From Locusta migratoria (lineage: Eukaryota; Arthropoda; Insecta; Orthoptera; Acrididae): DNA of 64,000 nucleotides. The notes beneath the pieces were generated by a model, which had not been told where the DNA came from, did not search any database, and saw only the letters and a program-made list of their open reading frames with translations. Positions 23,039 through 34,689 of the stretch are shown one piece after another. Position 1 is the stretch's first letter; each line of letters opens with the position of its first letter. The DNA is taken from the NCBI GenBank assembly GCA_026315105.1, contig CM048744.1, positions 345,677,668 through 345,741,667 on the forward strand. The letters run 5' to 3'. A program made the translations under genes and the position numbers.

Positions 23039-23575
23039 TGTTGTTGTTGTTGTTGCTGTTGTGGTCTATAGTCCGCAAACTCGTTTGATGCAGCTCTCCA
23101 CGTTACGCTGTCCTGTAGAAGCCTCGATACATGAGAACGGCAACCTACATCCTTTTGAATCTGCTTATTGTATTCGTCCCGCAGTCTCAAAGGTTCTAAG
23201 ATTTGTAGAGCTTATGGGACTTAACTACAGGGTCATCAGTCCCTAAACTTACAAACTACTTAAGATCTAGCTAATACTAAGGACGGCACAAATATCCATG
23301 CCCGAGGGGGGATTCGAACCCCCGACCGTAGTGGCCGTGCAGACCGTGACTGACGCGCCGCATTCCCCTCGGCCACCGCGGCCGGCCCCGCAGTCTCCCT
23401 CTACGATTTTTACCCCACACACTTCCTTCTAACGTTAAGTTCACGTTTCCTTGATGTCTCAAAATGTTTCCCACCAAGTTATTTCTTCTCTTAGGATATG
23501 CTAGAAACTCCTTTTCTTCCCAATTCTGTTGAGCACCTCCTTAGCTAAGTCATTTACCCATCTTCATTATTCAAG
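23039..23575 (-). mobile_element. RTE-like LINE 3' fragment, minus
   Basis: The GTTGTTGTT tail at 23041 and GTTTGATGCAGCTCTCCAC mark the 3' end shared by all RTE-like copies here. Minus-strand coding (RRNNLVGNILRHQ-like, GKNRRG) follows. It is 5' truncated near 23575 and split by a SINE. Confidence 0.8.
23189..23386 (-). mobile_element. SINE-A, minus, inside RTE, 11-bp TSD
   Basis: It is flanked by CCCGCAGTCTC at 23178-23188 and 23387-23397. Its tail is divergent (TTAGAACC rather than TTTGAAC). Confidence 0.9.
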
Positions 23576-23679
23576 CTCATGATACGAAAATTATCCTAGA
23601 CTCATGTCAGATGATTGTTACTTGAAGTAATTTCAGTAATAATAATTTCGTGTGGCTCATTGGCCTGGAGCAATCTTTC

Positions 23680-23925
23680 AACTGGACGCCACTTCGGCGA
23701 CTTGCGTGTCCCTAGCCTACCCCAGTTATCCAACCGGGAAAATGAGACCTACAGCTTAACGTGGAATCCGAACCACGCGTCGTTTCTGGCGACTCCTCAC
23801 ATCGTTGAGAGGTGAAGGATGGGTTAAAGTGCAAACTGAAAAAATCCGAGGTCCGCCCGGGTATGGAACCCGCGACCCTTCGGTTTCCAGTCGAGCACTT
23901 TACCCCAAGTCCTCCGGGCACGACA
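23680..23925 (-). mobile_element. SINE-D with tRNA-like head, minus
   Basis: On the minus strand a tRNA-like head (GGGTAAAGTGCTCGACTGG and box B GGGTTCCATACCC) is followed by a body with CTCAACGATGTGAGGAGTCG and CGGTTGGATAACTGGGG. This copy defines the family whose body pieces lie at 1.93 and 11.30 kb. Confidence 0.7.
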
Positions 23926-25087
23926 GTAATTTCAATAATACAGAAAAATTACATTAATTTCAGCATAAATAATTACGATTTTTCGGTGTATTATAACAAG
24001 TCAAAACGAAATACCTCTGCAGGAACTTTATGTTTTTACCACTATCTTGATTGCCGTAACGTTGTCTCCATTTCGTAGAACCGACAGAAAGAGTCGAACC
24101 ATTTCAGTTCATTCCGCCAATGACAATACTTAACTGATCCCCTAATTCTTTTGACCAGTGTTAATTTGACCAATAGTCAGGACTCGGGATTTTTCGGAAT
24201 TGCTGATCACAAACCCCAAGTCGAAATTTGGAAAAACAAAATGGCAGATGAGATACGGCGATTTTTTTTTCAAAAAAGTTAGGGAGTAAAGTATATTAGT
24301 ACACAAATCATTCATTGTTAAAATGGCGGTGAACATTTACACTAAATTTCTTTCCTCACAAACTAATCACTGTCCAATGACCCATAATCGCCAGATCCAT
24401 TGATCGTAGTAATTGACAATATCTGTAGCTAGAGGTGAAATCAATAGTTCTACCGCTCTACGATCTTAGTTTTTTTCGGAGGAAATCTCCAAAAACTGGG
24501 TATTAATAGATCTGACGTTAGTAAAAGTCTGCGGAAAATGACTTCCGTGTTTTTGATGCGGTCACAGTTTCTTGAAACATCATGTCGGGATATTTTAATT
24601 CCTGGGATCATTTTTGCAGCAGAGTATATTGATGCTTAATTTTTCTTTATATCTCCATCTCAACAATGTCAGTTACCACAATGACTTTCTCGTTCAATAC
24701 CGATTTCACAGCAAATATGAAAATTTCCTTCTTCATGATAGAAATTTCGTCGGTATTGTCGAGAGGTATCGTAGGAACTAGAATACTAAAGTTAATAGGA
24801 GAATTAGCTTGACCAATTTCATATAAACAATATTTACGACGCAAAAATTACAGAAAACTGCATTATCGCATAAAAGTTATAACTGAAACCAATGTCGAAG
24901 ACAGTTGAAACTTTTTTTTCCCTATGTTTTGAAGAAAAGTCTAAGAAACAATTTCCATTCAATTTAAGAGCCAGGTTCGGGAAGGGTTTTGACGTATTAC
25001 TTTCTTTTTGCAGGGATTCTCAGAAAGCGACGAAGAAAAATATTACTATTTTCGTTAATGATTTACTATTTCATTTCATTTATATAG
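23926..25087. other. no gene recognised
   Basis: AT-rich; frames at 24142-24336, 24647-24844 and 24892-25146 are short and unlike known families. Confidence 0.4.
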
Positions 25088-26524
25088 CAACTAGTTCTGC
25101 CGAAGATGATATCGAAGGAGATAAAAGAAATAATTCAGAAAATTAAGGGAGATGAAAACTTGATTGTGCTAGGGACTGTGACTCGGTAGTAGGAAAAAGG
25201 AAGAGAATGAAATGATGAAGGTGAATATGGACTGGGGAAAAGAAATGAAAGAGGAGATCGCCTGGAAGAATTTTGTACAGAGCACAGTTTAATGGTCACC
25301 AACACTTAAACACTTTAAACAACATGAAAGAAGGCTACATACGTGAAAGAGACCAGGAGACACTGGACGGTACCAGACTGACATTATAATGGTAAGCAAT
25401 AGATTTAGGAACCAGGTTTTAAACTGTAAGACGTACCCATGGGCAGATATAGACTCTGACCATAACTTATTGGTAATGAACTGTAGATTAAAACTTAAGA
25501 GACTGCAGGAATGTAGAAAAGTTAGGAGATGGAACCTAGACAAATTGAAGGAATCAGCGGTGGTTCAGGGTTTCAAAGGGAACGTTGGGCAAGGATAGGC
25601 TGAAACGGGGAAAGTAAGACAGTACAAGAAGAATTGGTAGCTCTGAGAGATTAGTGAAAGCAGCAAAGGATCATATAGGCAGAAGGACAAGGCCTAATAG
25701 AAATCCCTGGATAACACAGGATATACTGAACTTAGATGATGAGAAGAGAAAATATAAAAATGCATCAAGTGAAGCAGGCAAAAAGGACAACAAACGTCTG
25801 AAAAATTAGATTGACAGGAAGTGCAGACTGGCTAAACAGGAGTGGCTAGAGGACAAATTCAGAACCATAGAAGAATGTATAACCGGGGTAAAGATAGATA
25901 CCGCCTACAGAAGAAAAAAGAGATATTTGGAGACAAGAAAGGCAGCTGTATGAATATCAAGAACTCAGACGGAAAACCGGACTAAGCAAAGAGGGGAAAG
26001 CTGAAATGTGGAAAGAATATATAGAGGACCTGTACAAAGGAAATAAACTTCAAGGTAGTATTCTAGAAATGGAAGACGAAGTGGAACAAGGGCCCTGGAA
26101 TAGATGATATTCCGTCTGAACTGCTGATATCGTTAGGAGAGCCAGTCATGTAGATATTGTTCCAGCTGGTACGCAAGATGTGTGAGACAGGGGAAATACC
26201 CTCCGACTTCAATAAGAATATAGTATTTCCAATTCCAAAGAAAGCAAGTGTAGTCAAATGTGGAAATTAGAGGTAATGTTTGCAAAATTCTAACACGAAT
26301 TATTTATAGACGAATGGAAATACTTGTGGAATCCAATCTTGGATTTAGGAGAAATGTAGGAACATTGGAGGCAATACTCAAATTACGACACTGGAGGCAA
26401 TACTCAAATTACGACTTATCTAAGAATATAGATTAAGGAAAGGGAAACCTACGTTTTTATCATTTGTAGATTTAGAGAAAGCTTTTGACAATGTCGACTG
26501 GAATAAGCGCTTTCAAATTTTGAA

Positions 26525-27991
26525 GGTGTTGTTGTTGTTGTGGTCTTCACTCCAGAGACTGGTTTGATGCAGCTCTCCACAATACCCTATCCTGAGCAAG
26601 CCTCTTCATCTCCACATAAGAACGGCAACCTACATCTGTCTGAATCTGCTTACTGTATCCCTCTCTTGGTCTTCCTCTGCGGTTTTTACCCCACACACTT
26701 CCCTCCAACGCCAAATTCACAATTCCCTGATGTCTAAGAATGTGTCCTACCAATCTATCACTTCTTTTAGTCAAGGTATGCCAGAAATTTCTTTTCTCCC
26801 CAATTCTGTTCCTCATTAGTTACGCGATCCACCCACCTAATCTTCAGCATTCTTCTGTAGCACCATATTTCAAAAGCCTCACTCCTCATCCTGTCCGCAC
26901 TGTTTATCGTCCATGTCTCACTCCCATACAAGGCAACATTCCATACAAATGCCTTCAGAAAGGACTTCCTTAGGCTTAAATCAATATTCGACGTTAACAA
27001 ACTTCTCTTTTTCAAGAACGCTTTTCTACCCATTGCTATTCTGCATTTTATATCCTCTGTACTGCGACCATCATTTGTTATTTTACTGCCCAAGTAACGA
27101 AACTCATTACCTCCTTTATTGCTTCGTTACCCAATCTAATTCCTTCAGCATCACCTGATTTTCTTACACTGCACTCCATTACCCTAGTTATGCTCTTGTT
27201 AATGTTCATTTTATATGCACCTTTCAGCACACTGTCCATTCCGTTCAATTGCTCTTCCAGGTCCTTTGCTGTATCTGACAGAAATACTATGTCGTCGGCA
27301 AATCGCAATGTTTTTAATTCTTCACCCTGAACTTTAATTCCTTCTCCAAATTTCTCCTTGCTTTCCTTTATAGCTTGCTCAATGTACAAATTGAATAACA
27401 ATGGACAAAGGCTACAACCCTGTCTTACTCCCTTTCCAACCACTGCATCCCTTTCATGCCCTTCAATTCTGACAACTGCTGTCTGGTTTTTGTACAAGTT
27501 GTAAATAACCGTACGCTCCCTATATTTTACTCCTGCTTGCTTCAGAACTTCAAAGAGTTTATTCCAATCAACATTGTCAAAAGCCTTCTCCAAATCTACA
27601 AAAGCTACAAATGTAGGTTTGCCTTTTCTTAATCTATCTTCTAGCATAAGCCGTAAAGTGAGTATTGCCTCCCGTATTCCTACATATCTCCTGAACCCAA
27701 ACTGATCTTCCCCGAGGTCGGCTTCTACCAGCTTTTCTATCCTTCTGTATATAATTCGTGTTAATATTTTGCGACCATGACATATTAAACTGATGGTTCT
27801 GTAGTTTTCACACCTGTCTGCACCTGCTTTCTTTGGAATGGGGATTATAACATTTTTCTTAAAGTATGAGGGTACTTCAGCTGTTTCATACATCTTACTC
27901 ACCAGGTGAAACAATTTTGTCATGGCGGGTTCTCTCAGAGACTTCAGTAGCTCTGAGGGAATATCATCTACTCCAGGTGCCTTGTTTTCCC
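26525..27991 (-). pseudogene. RTE-like LINE, minus, 5' truncated, inserted in the plus copy
   Basis: The 3' end is the GTTGTTGTTGTTG tail at 26526. The minus-strand frame 27078-28028 (most of it inside this copy) carries ENKAPGVDDIPSELL, ADRCENYRTISLI, FVDLEKAFDNVDW, GVRQGCSLCPLLFNLYIEQA and TLRFADDIVFL (catalytic aspartates present). The frame 26767-27093 carries the downstream YGSETWTI block. Frameshifts near 27.08 and 26.8 kb separate the parts. The first residues MNITLCSLYFTP of the longest frame come from the neighbouring plus copy, so they are not native. Confidence 0.85.
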
Positions 27992-28154
27992 CAGGGGTAA
28001 AATATAGGGAGCAAAGAGTTATATTCAATTTAGACTATACTAAAACCAGCAGCGGTTTTTAAGAGTCGAGGGACATCAAAGGGACGCAGAGGTTGGGAAG
28101 AGAGTTAGACAGGGCTAGGGCCTTTCCCCAATGTTGTTCAATCTGTACATTGAG

Positions 28155-28405
28155 ACAGAGCGAGGTGGCGCAGTGGTAACGCATTGGACTCGCATTCCGG
28201 AGGATGGTGGTTCAAATCTACAACATCTACTACATCCAGATTTAGGTTTTCCATGATTTCCCTACATCACCCCAGGCAAATGCCGGGATGGTTCCTTTCA
28301 AAGGGCACGGCCGATTTCCTTCCACATCCTTACCCAAACACTCTGAGCATAAGCTGACTAATCACCAAGCAGTCGACGGGACGGTAAATACTAAGCTTCC
28401 TTCCT
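28155..28405 (+). mobile_element. tRNA-derived SINE with 13-bp TSD
   Basis: Box A (TGGCGCAGTGGTAACGCATT) and box B (GGTTCAAATC) lead a ~250-bp element ending in CTTCCTTC. It is flanked by TCTGTACATTGAG at 28142-28154 and 28406-28418. The body (CCATGATTTCCCTACATCACC, GCCGGGATGGTTCCTTTC) differs from SINE-A and SINE-B, so it is another family. Confidence 0.9.
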
Positions 28406-29248
28406 TCTGTACATTGAGCAAGCAGTGAAGGAATGCAAGGAGAAATTTGGAGAGGGCATTAAAGTGTAAGGAGAAGAAATAAAAACATTGCGGTTTGCCG
28501 ACGACTTAGTAATCCTGTCAGAGACCGAAAAGGATCTGGAGGAGCAATTGAATGGAATGGACAGTGTCTTGTAAGGAGGGTATAAGATGAATATCGCAAG
28601 AGGAACACAAGCATAATGGAATGTAGCGTCAGAAAGTCAGGCGATGCTGAAGGATTTAGATTACGTAATGAGACAATAAAAGTAGTAGATGAGTTTTGTT
28701 ATTTGGGTTGCAAAATAACTTCTGATGGACGAAGTAAAGAAGATATAAAATGCAGAATGGCTATGGGAAGAAAAGCATTTCTGAAGTATATATTGACATC
28801 CAATATTAATTTAAATGTTAGGAAGTCCTATCTGAAAGTTTTTGTCTGGAGTGTAGCATTGTATGGGAGTGAAACGTGGACGATAAGGAGTTCAGACAAA
28901 AACATGATAGAAGCTTTTGAAATGTGCTGCTAAAGACGAATGATGCAACTTAGATGGGTATATCACGTAACTAATAACGAGGTGCTTAACAGAATTGGGG
29001 AGAAAAGGATTTTCTGGCATATCCCGACTAACAGAAGGAATACATTGGTGGGAGATATCAGAGAATCGTCAATTGCCAGTAGAGGGAAGTGTGTAGGATA
29101 AAAATCGTAGAGGGTGGCTGAGGGATGAATACAGGAAGCAAACTCAAAAGGATGTAGGTTGCCAAACTTATCCTCGGATAAAGATACTTGCACAGGACAG
29201 AGTAGCGTGGAGAGGTGCATCTAATCAGTCTGCGGACTGAAGACGACA

Positions 29249-30674
29249 AGAATAACACGACATTTCATACACAATCAATAGTAATTTCGATGTACAATTT
29301 TAAATTGTACTTCCATTCTGGAGGAAAATACACTTTCCGTAAACAAAATAGTCAACTTTTCGCGATTCTAGACACCTTTGAACTTTGTTTTTGCGACGAG
29401 TAAATAATGTGGTAGGCCCGACGCTCACGAAACGAATGAGCTCCTAAGCCAAGCAGCGACGATTTTACTTTGTTTACACTGGAAATACGTACTAAGTGTA
29501 GCACTAAAACTGATCAAACCATTAAAAGTCTCTATAAAAGAAATTTCACTTTTGGCTACCCTATCGGGATTTCTGACCACCGTGCGCCGGCATTAAGCTC
29601 AGAACGAACTGTTTTCCTCGTTGACAACTCTACGGAGCTTGCTCGCGGATCACTGTGTAATTCGTTCACGATGGCTCCTACGGGCAAAACATCGAATAGC
29701 AGCCGGGAAGAACAGTGACACAACTCTGCAATATTTGAGAAAAGCGACACTGTTCTAACGTCGACTCACAATAAAAATAACAATATTCAGGGGAACAGCG
29801 AGGTACAGATGCGACGTTTTTCTTGTACGTTGGGAATCTATAGATATATTGGCCCGCTTAAGTTTACGGTAGTGACACTAAAAGTAGGCCTTTGCGATCG
29901 TCTTTTGACAACTCGAAATTTAAATGAAAATAACGGTTTAACCATTCATCTGACACGAAAATTGAATAACCTAATTTGTGGAGGAGAAAATTCTCTACAA
30001 CTTTGCTCTCTTTTTCATATATCGTACCGTTTCAGAGATATTTGCAAAAATAACGGCGATTTTGGGACGTCTGTCTGTCCGTAACGTGTTGCCTGTTTTT
30101 AAGACGAACCGTTCAACCGATCGGCACCAAATTTTACAGATATAATTGTTGGCTACAAGAGAGCAGAACCTTGCTTTTTAAAATATTTCGGACAAGGTAT
30201 ACGTTAGTAATACCACAAAAAGCAGTTTGTAATGTACTTTTAATTGCAAATAAACCGTTCATCTGACGCGAAAATTGAATAAACGAATTTGTAGAGGAGA
30301 AAATTCTCTACAAGTTTGTTCCCATATGTTTTTTTCATATGTCGTATCGTTTGAGAGATATTTGCAAAAATAACGCAGTTTTGACACACTCCACTGAATT
30401 AACGATAACTAGCCGTTCGCAGATGTCACGTGACATTCCTCACTCAGAACTCTCTCTGACATGCGCCATCTTGCGTTACGTATTTGATGATTTTCTTATT
30501 GTAACTTACACGGTCATTTCAAAGCAATGGCGCACTGAATAATTAACAAAAACACGTCGTTCTTCGTACGATAAATGATAATCCAGTGTCTACAAATGCC
30601 ATATTAGCATCAGTTAACAACGGCCATCAATAGTATGAGATTAAAGAACGATACTCCTAACTGTTAGCTGTAGC
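29249..30674. repeat. no gene; two ~130-bp direct repeats
   Basis: 29936-30064 and 30251-30381 share CATCTGACRCGAAAATTGAATA, GAGGAGAAAATTCTCTACAA and GAGATATTTGCAAAAATAACG. They lie about 315 bp apart, the relic of a tandem repeat or of an unclassified element. The frame 29470-29718 resembles nothing known. Confidence 0.55.
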
Positions 30675-30945
30675 AGCCGGGCGTCGTGGCTCAGCGCGCC
30701 CGGTCAGAGGGTTGAACGCCCTCTGTAATAAAAAAGCTGAGCCAAGAAGAAGTAGAACAACAACGAACGATCAAGATCAGCGAGAGCAAGGAACAGAACT
30801 ACCCAGAGTAAGAAAATAAAATAAAAAAAGGGGCCGAACATCCTCTACCACAAAAAAGCTGAGCCAAATGATGAACGAACGACCAAGTACGAATAATAAA
30901 AACGACCGCAGATCATAGATTTACCTGAAGGAAAAAGAAAAAAAA
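30675..30945 (+). mobile_element. SINE-E, plus
   Basis: The head AGCCGGGCGTCGTGGCTCAG is followed by CGCGCCCGGTCAGAGGG, AAAAGCTGAGCC and an A-rich end. The same family occurs twice inside the palindrome at 32.2 and 33.2 kb. Parts of the interior are duplicated here. Confidence 0.65.
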
Positions 30946-30949
30946 AAAA

Positions 30950-31035
30950 TAGCGTAGTGGGCAATGCGTTGGGCTGTGGCGCTGAAGATCAGTGGTTCGG
31001 AACCCGCCACTACCTACAATTTTTTTTTTTTTCCA
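30950..31035 (+). mobile_element. tRNA-like SINE head with T tail
   Basis: TAGCGTAGTGGGCAATGCG (box A-like) and GGTTCGGAACC (box B-like) are followed by CTACAATTTTTTTTTTTTTT. It resembles the tRNA-like hosts of SINE-E at 32.17 and 33.1 kb. Confidence 0.5.
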
Positions 31036-31314
31036 AAAGGGTTTCAGACACTCTTATTAATTAATTTTTTATTATTTAGATTGTTATTTTGGTCCAAAAT
31101 GTTTGCAAAAACTTATAAGACTACAAATCGAAAGTGGGCCGTAAAACACGTCAGTGCGATTTTTTTTTTCATGGACATTAACTGAAACTACCGTTTCAGT
31201 GCCATTTTTTTAGCCAGTGTGCGAAATGTTCTATATAAATAAATTCTTTAATTTTCTTACTTCCTCCACTAGGCTGTTACCTTATCCACATACTTCGAAT
31301 ATCTGTACCTGTGA

Positions 31315-31470
31315 TTACGGTGGAATGGCCGAGCACTCTAAAGGCCTGTAGCTGCGGAGTGCGCGGTTGCTCCCCGTCGGAGGTTCGAATCCTCCCACGG
31401 GAGGACCCTAAGGTCTGATAACCACAGTAGTTAAGTTCCATAGATTTAGAAAAATTTGAACATTTTAATA
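31315..31470 (+). mobile_element. SINE-B, plus, internally deleted
   Basis: The head ATGGCCGAGCACTCTAAAGGC and box B GGTTCGAATCCTCC are present. The body lacks its middle section (the GTTGTCCTTAGG block) and ends AAATTTGAACATTTTA. Confidence 0.7.
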
Positions 31471-31845
31471 TTTGAACCTGTGCTTACAAACACGTTACTT
31501 CTGTACTGTAGGGTCCGTTTGACTGTTCCACCTTCAGAATTTTATATGCCTTTCCGCAGCGAGAAAACAGGCGAGTTCGAGTTCCATGCGTACGAAGTGT
31601 CGGACTTAAGCAGGTGTTTAATAATTTCCAGGATCATCTCGGAGTTCGAGAAGTAAGCGAGCAGGACGATAGCCCTCGAGGGACATGGGGCAACTCTTGG
31701 GCCCTTTACGTTTTGTAGCGTTTAAAGTCGGCAGTTAAGGCACGGTGACAAGAGGCGATTTTTGTCGCTGCTACTGCTGGCAGCACTTCATGTAGTGGTT
31801 ACTAGCTGGTCGCACTGAGCTTCTGATGTATGCGAGCGGATAAAT
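31471..31845. other. no gene recognised
   Basis: The frame 31456-31656 has no family resemblance. Nothing else is supported. Confidence 0.4.
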
Positions 31846-32037
31846 TTTCAAATGTTTGCGAATCTATAGGACTTCAGTTCTCTGGTTTTAGTCCCTTTGC
31901 CTACAAACTACTTAACTTAAACTAACCTAAGGACAAACACACAGGCCTATGTTCGAGGGAGGACTCGGACCTCCGAAGATGAGCAACTGCGCGCTTCGTA
32001 GCAAGGCGCCTTACAATGAGACCACACGGGTGTCGGA
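31846..32037 (-). mobile_element. SINE-B, minus
   Basis: TTCAAATGTTTGCGAATCTATAGGACT at the left is the 3' end. Box B (GGTCCGAGTCCTCC) and the head CCGACACCCGTGTGGTCTC follow on the minus strand. Its head lies at the outer end of the left palindrome arm. Confidence 0.7.
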
Positions 32038-32210
32038 TTTTAGAATTTTTTCATACTTACGATACGTGCAGTATAGAACGTAAATAACAATCATTCAAAG
32101 CCACTAAATTCTCAAAAATTCTCGAGAAAACCGACTCTGAAGATTTGCAGGTACACCCCACCCCGTCTGTTGGTGTAGCTCAGATGGTAGCGTTCTGACC
32201 TCGCAACCAG

Positions 32211-32354
32211 AGGCGCCGTGGCTCAGCGCGCCCTGTCAGAGGGCTAAACGCCCTCTAGAGCCAAATACTTAACGATCAAACAAGAACGAACTGAAACAAC
32301 GACCGCGATACTTAGATCCACCTGAAGGGAAGAGAAGAGAGAGAGAGAAAAAAA
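32211..32354 (+). mobile_element. SINE-E in the left palindrome arm, TSD ~24 bp
   Basis: The head AGGCGCCGTGGCTCAGCGCG leads to an A-rich end. It is flanked by GGTAGCGTTCTGACCTCGCA-type sequence at 32186-32209 and a near-identical copy at 32358-32381. It therefore sits inside another tRNA-like element whose box B (GGTTCGATTCC) follows. Confidence 0.75.
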
Positions 32355-33008
32355 GGTGGTGGCGTTCTGACCTCGCAACCATAGGGTAGGTGGTTCGATT
32401 CCTGCAGAAACTGATTTATATTTTTATTTTTTTCGTTGTGTTCGAATACGTACATAATTTTAATATCTGACGGTAATTTTTATGAAAAATGCACGTATTT
32501 TTATGTATTTGTAATTTTCTATATTTTATAAAATAATGACGATTTCAGTCAAAAACATACGTTACATTTTTTTACAGTATCGGCTTCACCATTAGTTGAC
32601 GATGGTAGTCTTTGATTGTTTGTGACAGCTATTTTTTTCAAATTTTTCTAATTCAGTTACCTAAAACATTTGGGGATCTCTAATTCCATATATTGTGTCA
32701 GTTTTTATGTGTGTGTACACGAGCTAACAGCTTGTCGTCCTAAAACGGTGGTTGTGTAGGCTAGCTGCTGCGAAAGTCATTAGAAACTATGGAGAACAAA
32801 AACTGTCGTAGATCTTCACAAACTTAATCGAAGACTGCCGTCGTTAACTAATAGTAAATCCGATACTGTAAAACATGTAAGGTGTGTTTTTTTTATTGAA
32901 ACTATCATTATTTTATAAAATATAGAAATTTAGGAATAAATAAAAACACGTGCATTTTTCATAAAAATTACCGTTAGATATTAAAATTGTGTAGGTATTA
33001 GAACACAA

Positions 33009-33010
<2 letters not shown>

Positions 33011-33067
<57 letters not shown>
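33011..33067. repeat. (AT)n microsatellite
   Basis: About 28 AT units lie in the right palindrome arm. The matching point of the left arm has only TTTATATTTTTATTTTTTT. Confidence 0.95.
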
Positions 33068-33070
<3 letters not shown>

Positions 33071-33138
33071 CAGTTTCTGCAGGAATCGAACCACGTACTC
33101 TATGGTTGTGAACCCAGAACGCTACCACCTATTTTATA

Positions 33139-33287
33139 TTTATTTATTTAGTTCTCTAGGTAGATCTATGTTTCGCGGTCGTTGTTTCAGTTTGTTCTTG
33201 GTTATTCGTTGAATTGTTTGCTCAGCTTTTCTACTACATAGGGCGGTTGGCCCCCTGACCGGGCGCGCTGAGCCACGGCGCCCGGCT
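33139..33287 (-). mobile_element. SINE-E in the right palindrome arm
   Basis: The minus strand reads GCCGGGCGCCGTGGCTCAGCG, then AAAAGCTGAGC and an A-rich end. It occupies nearly the same place as in the left arm but lacks the long flanking duplication on one side. Confidence 0.7.
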
Positions 33288-33626
33288 CGAAGCAACACCA
33301 ACAGATAGTATAATTGTTTTACTTATTGGTTCTTACGTGTACCTGCAAAACTTCATAGTCGGTTTTCTCGAGAATTTTTTAGAGTTGCGTCGAATGCCTT
33401 TGACTGATCGTTATTAGAGTTCTGAACTTCACGTATTGTAAATATGAAAAAATTCTAAAATCCGACACCCGTGTGGTCTGCTTGTTAGAGCTCTCGTCCA
33501 CCTCACCGCGGCTACGAGCAGTTAAGTGTGTTTACAAACATCATTCCACATTTATAAGATTAAAAAAAAGTTCTAATAGTTTTGAAATGATTAATTCCTT
33601 CCGCTTGTTCTGAGTTAGGTAAACAT

Positions 33627-33990
33627 TTGTTAAGTGAAATAGAAAGAAATCGGGAAAAAAGAAAATATTTCGCGACTCGATTAGTAGAAGAGAAAAAGTG
33701 TACGCCTCTGCGTTGCTATTCAGAACTCTACATTCAGAGAATGTACTTGCGTACAGAAATATTCCTACTTGAATTGCTTACACCACAACTTATCAGGTAC
33801 ACTATTAGAAGTCCATGTGACACCGAAGTAGCAATCGAGTTTCGTTATTTGGGATACGGTGATAGGCTGAAATCTATGAAGTATTTACTCGGAGTTCCCC
33901 ACAACACAATATTTACCTTTCTTCCAGGTTGATCAAACCGTACACAGCAATTTTTTGGCACCGTTTATCAAGGTAAATTACTCAAGGTGA
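33627..33990 (+). pseudogene. PIF/Harbinger-like transposase, N-terminal fragment
   Basis: The plus frame 33627-33932 reads ELLTPQLIRYTIRSP and then FRYLGYGDRLKSMKYLLGVP followed by HNTIFTFLP. HARBI1-type transposases have a similar block: LRFLATGDSYRSL.YLF then V..STIS.FLPE, upstream of the catalytic domain. After a one-base shift VDQTVHSNFLAPFIKV continues the similarity. The DDE catalytic region is absent, so this is a relic. It stops about 140 bp before a pogo-like element. The assignment rests on this motif alone. Confidence 0.45.
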
Positions 33991-34398
33991 ATCTAAATTC
34001 CTTTCTGTGTGCATGGTTAATACCATTACTTTTTTCATATGTTCTGCAAAGGCAACGTTAAATCCAACTACATTCAGTTCAATAAGGAACATTGTAAAAC
34101 CATTTTGCCGTGCATTCTATGTCATCTAGGGGAAAGTAGTACACAGTGAAACAAAAATTACCCTTTTGATTGTTTCGTATAAAATACTACTCACCAAACA
34201 AATTTTCTTTATTTACTTGAAAGAACAATACTTTGTCAATATTTTGGAACAAAAAAAATAATTTAGTTACTAATTAGTTAGTGAAATAACAATTTTAAAC
34301 AACCTTTGCAAATGTTTCACTGTGTACCGTGTATAGAACACAGTGAAACAGCTGCCATTTTTTATATTTATTACTTGCTGACTGACTTATAAAATATC

Positions 34399-34596
34399 AA
34401 ATGTTCAAATGTTTGTAAATGTTATGGAACTTAACTACGGGGTCATCAGTCCCTAAACTTACAAAGTACTTATGAACTACTTACGAACTAGGACGGCACA
34501 AACATCCATGCCCGAGGGGGGATTCGAACCCCCGACCGTAGTGACCATGCAGACCGTGACTGAAGCTTCTCAGTCCCCTCGGCCACCGCGGCCGGC
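34399..34596 (-). mobile_element. SINE-A, minus, inside the pogo-like element
   Basis: This complete SINE is flanked by TAAAATATC at 34390-34398 and 34597-34605, a 9-bp target duplication (11 bp if AA is counted). Confidence 0.9.
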
Positions 34597-34689
34597 TAAA
34601 ATATCAATCTCTTTGTTAAAATACAAGTACAAATATTAAAATATACTAAATTTTCTTCAGTGAATATTAAGTCCACCAAAATTGATTGG

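Larger units (their letters stand above)
25088..29248 (+). pseudogene. RTE-like LINE, plus, decayed and interrupted twice
   Basis: The plus strand carries remnants of endonuclease (ENLIVLG near 25150; DSDHNLLVMNCRLKLK near 25460) and a linker. The RT follows, up to FVDLEKAFDNVDWNKRFQILK at 26524. The copy is then broken by an opposite RTE copy (26525-27991) and resumes with VKYREQRVIF. A SINE with TSD sits at 28155-28405. After it come LRFADDLVILSETEKDLEEQ, MECSVRKSGDAEGFRL, FCYLGCKITSDGRSKEDIK and the C-terminal tail, ending with the shared GTGCATCTAATCAGTC...AAGACGACAAGAATAACAC 3' end near 29248. Stops and frameshifts are numerous, so it is inactive. Confidence 0.85.
32019..33479. repeat. 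large imperfect palindrome (arms ~600-660 bp)
   Basis: The left arm, 32019-32622, and the right arm, 32817-33479, are reverse complements over their length with substitutions and small indels. Shared landmarks are ACCACACGGGTGTCGGATTTTAG, TTCTCGAGAAAACCGACT, TTGCAGGTACAC, SINE-E, GGTTCGATTCCTGCAGAAAC, GGTAATTTTTATGAAAAATG and TTTTACAGTATCGG. The spacer is about 195 bp. An (AT)n run expanded only in the right arm. No transposase frame is present. Confidence 0.85.

Noticed and set aside
29470..29718. 82-codon plus-strand frame with an internal Kozak-like ATGGCTCCTACGGG
   Set aside because: Any protein from the inner ATG would be 15 residues; no splice site or domain supports a gene.
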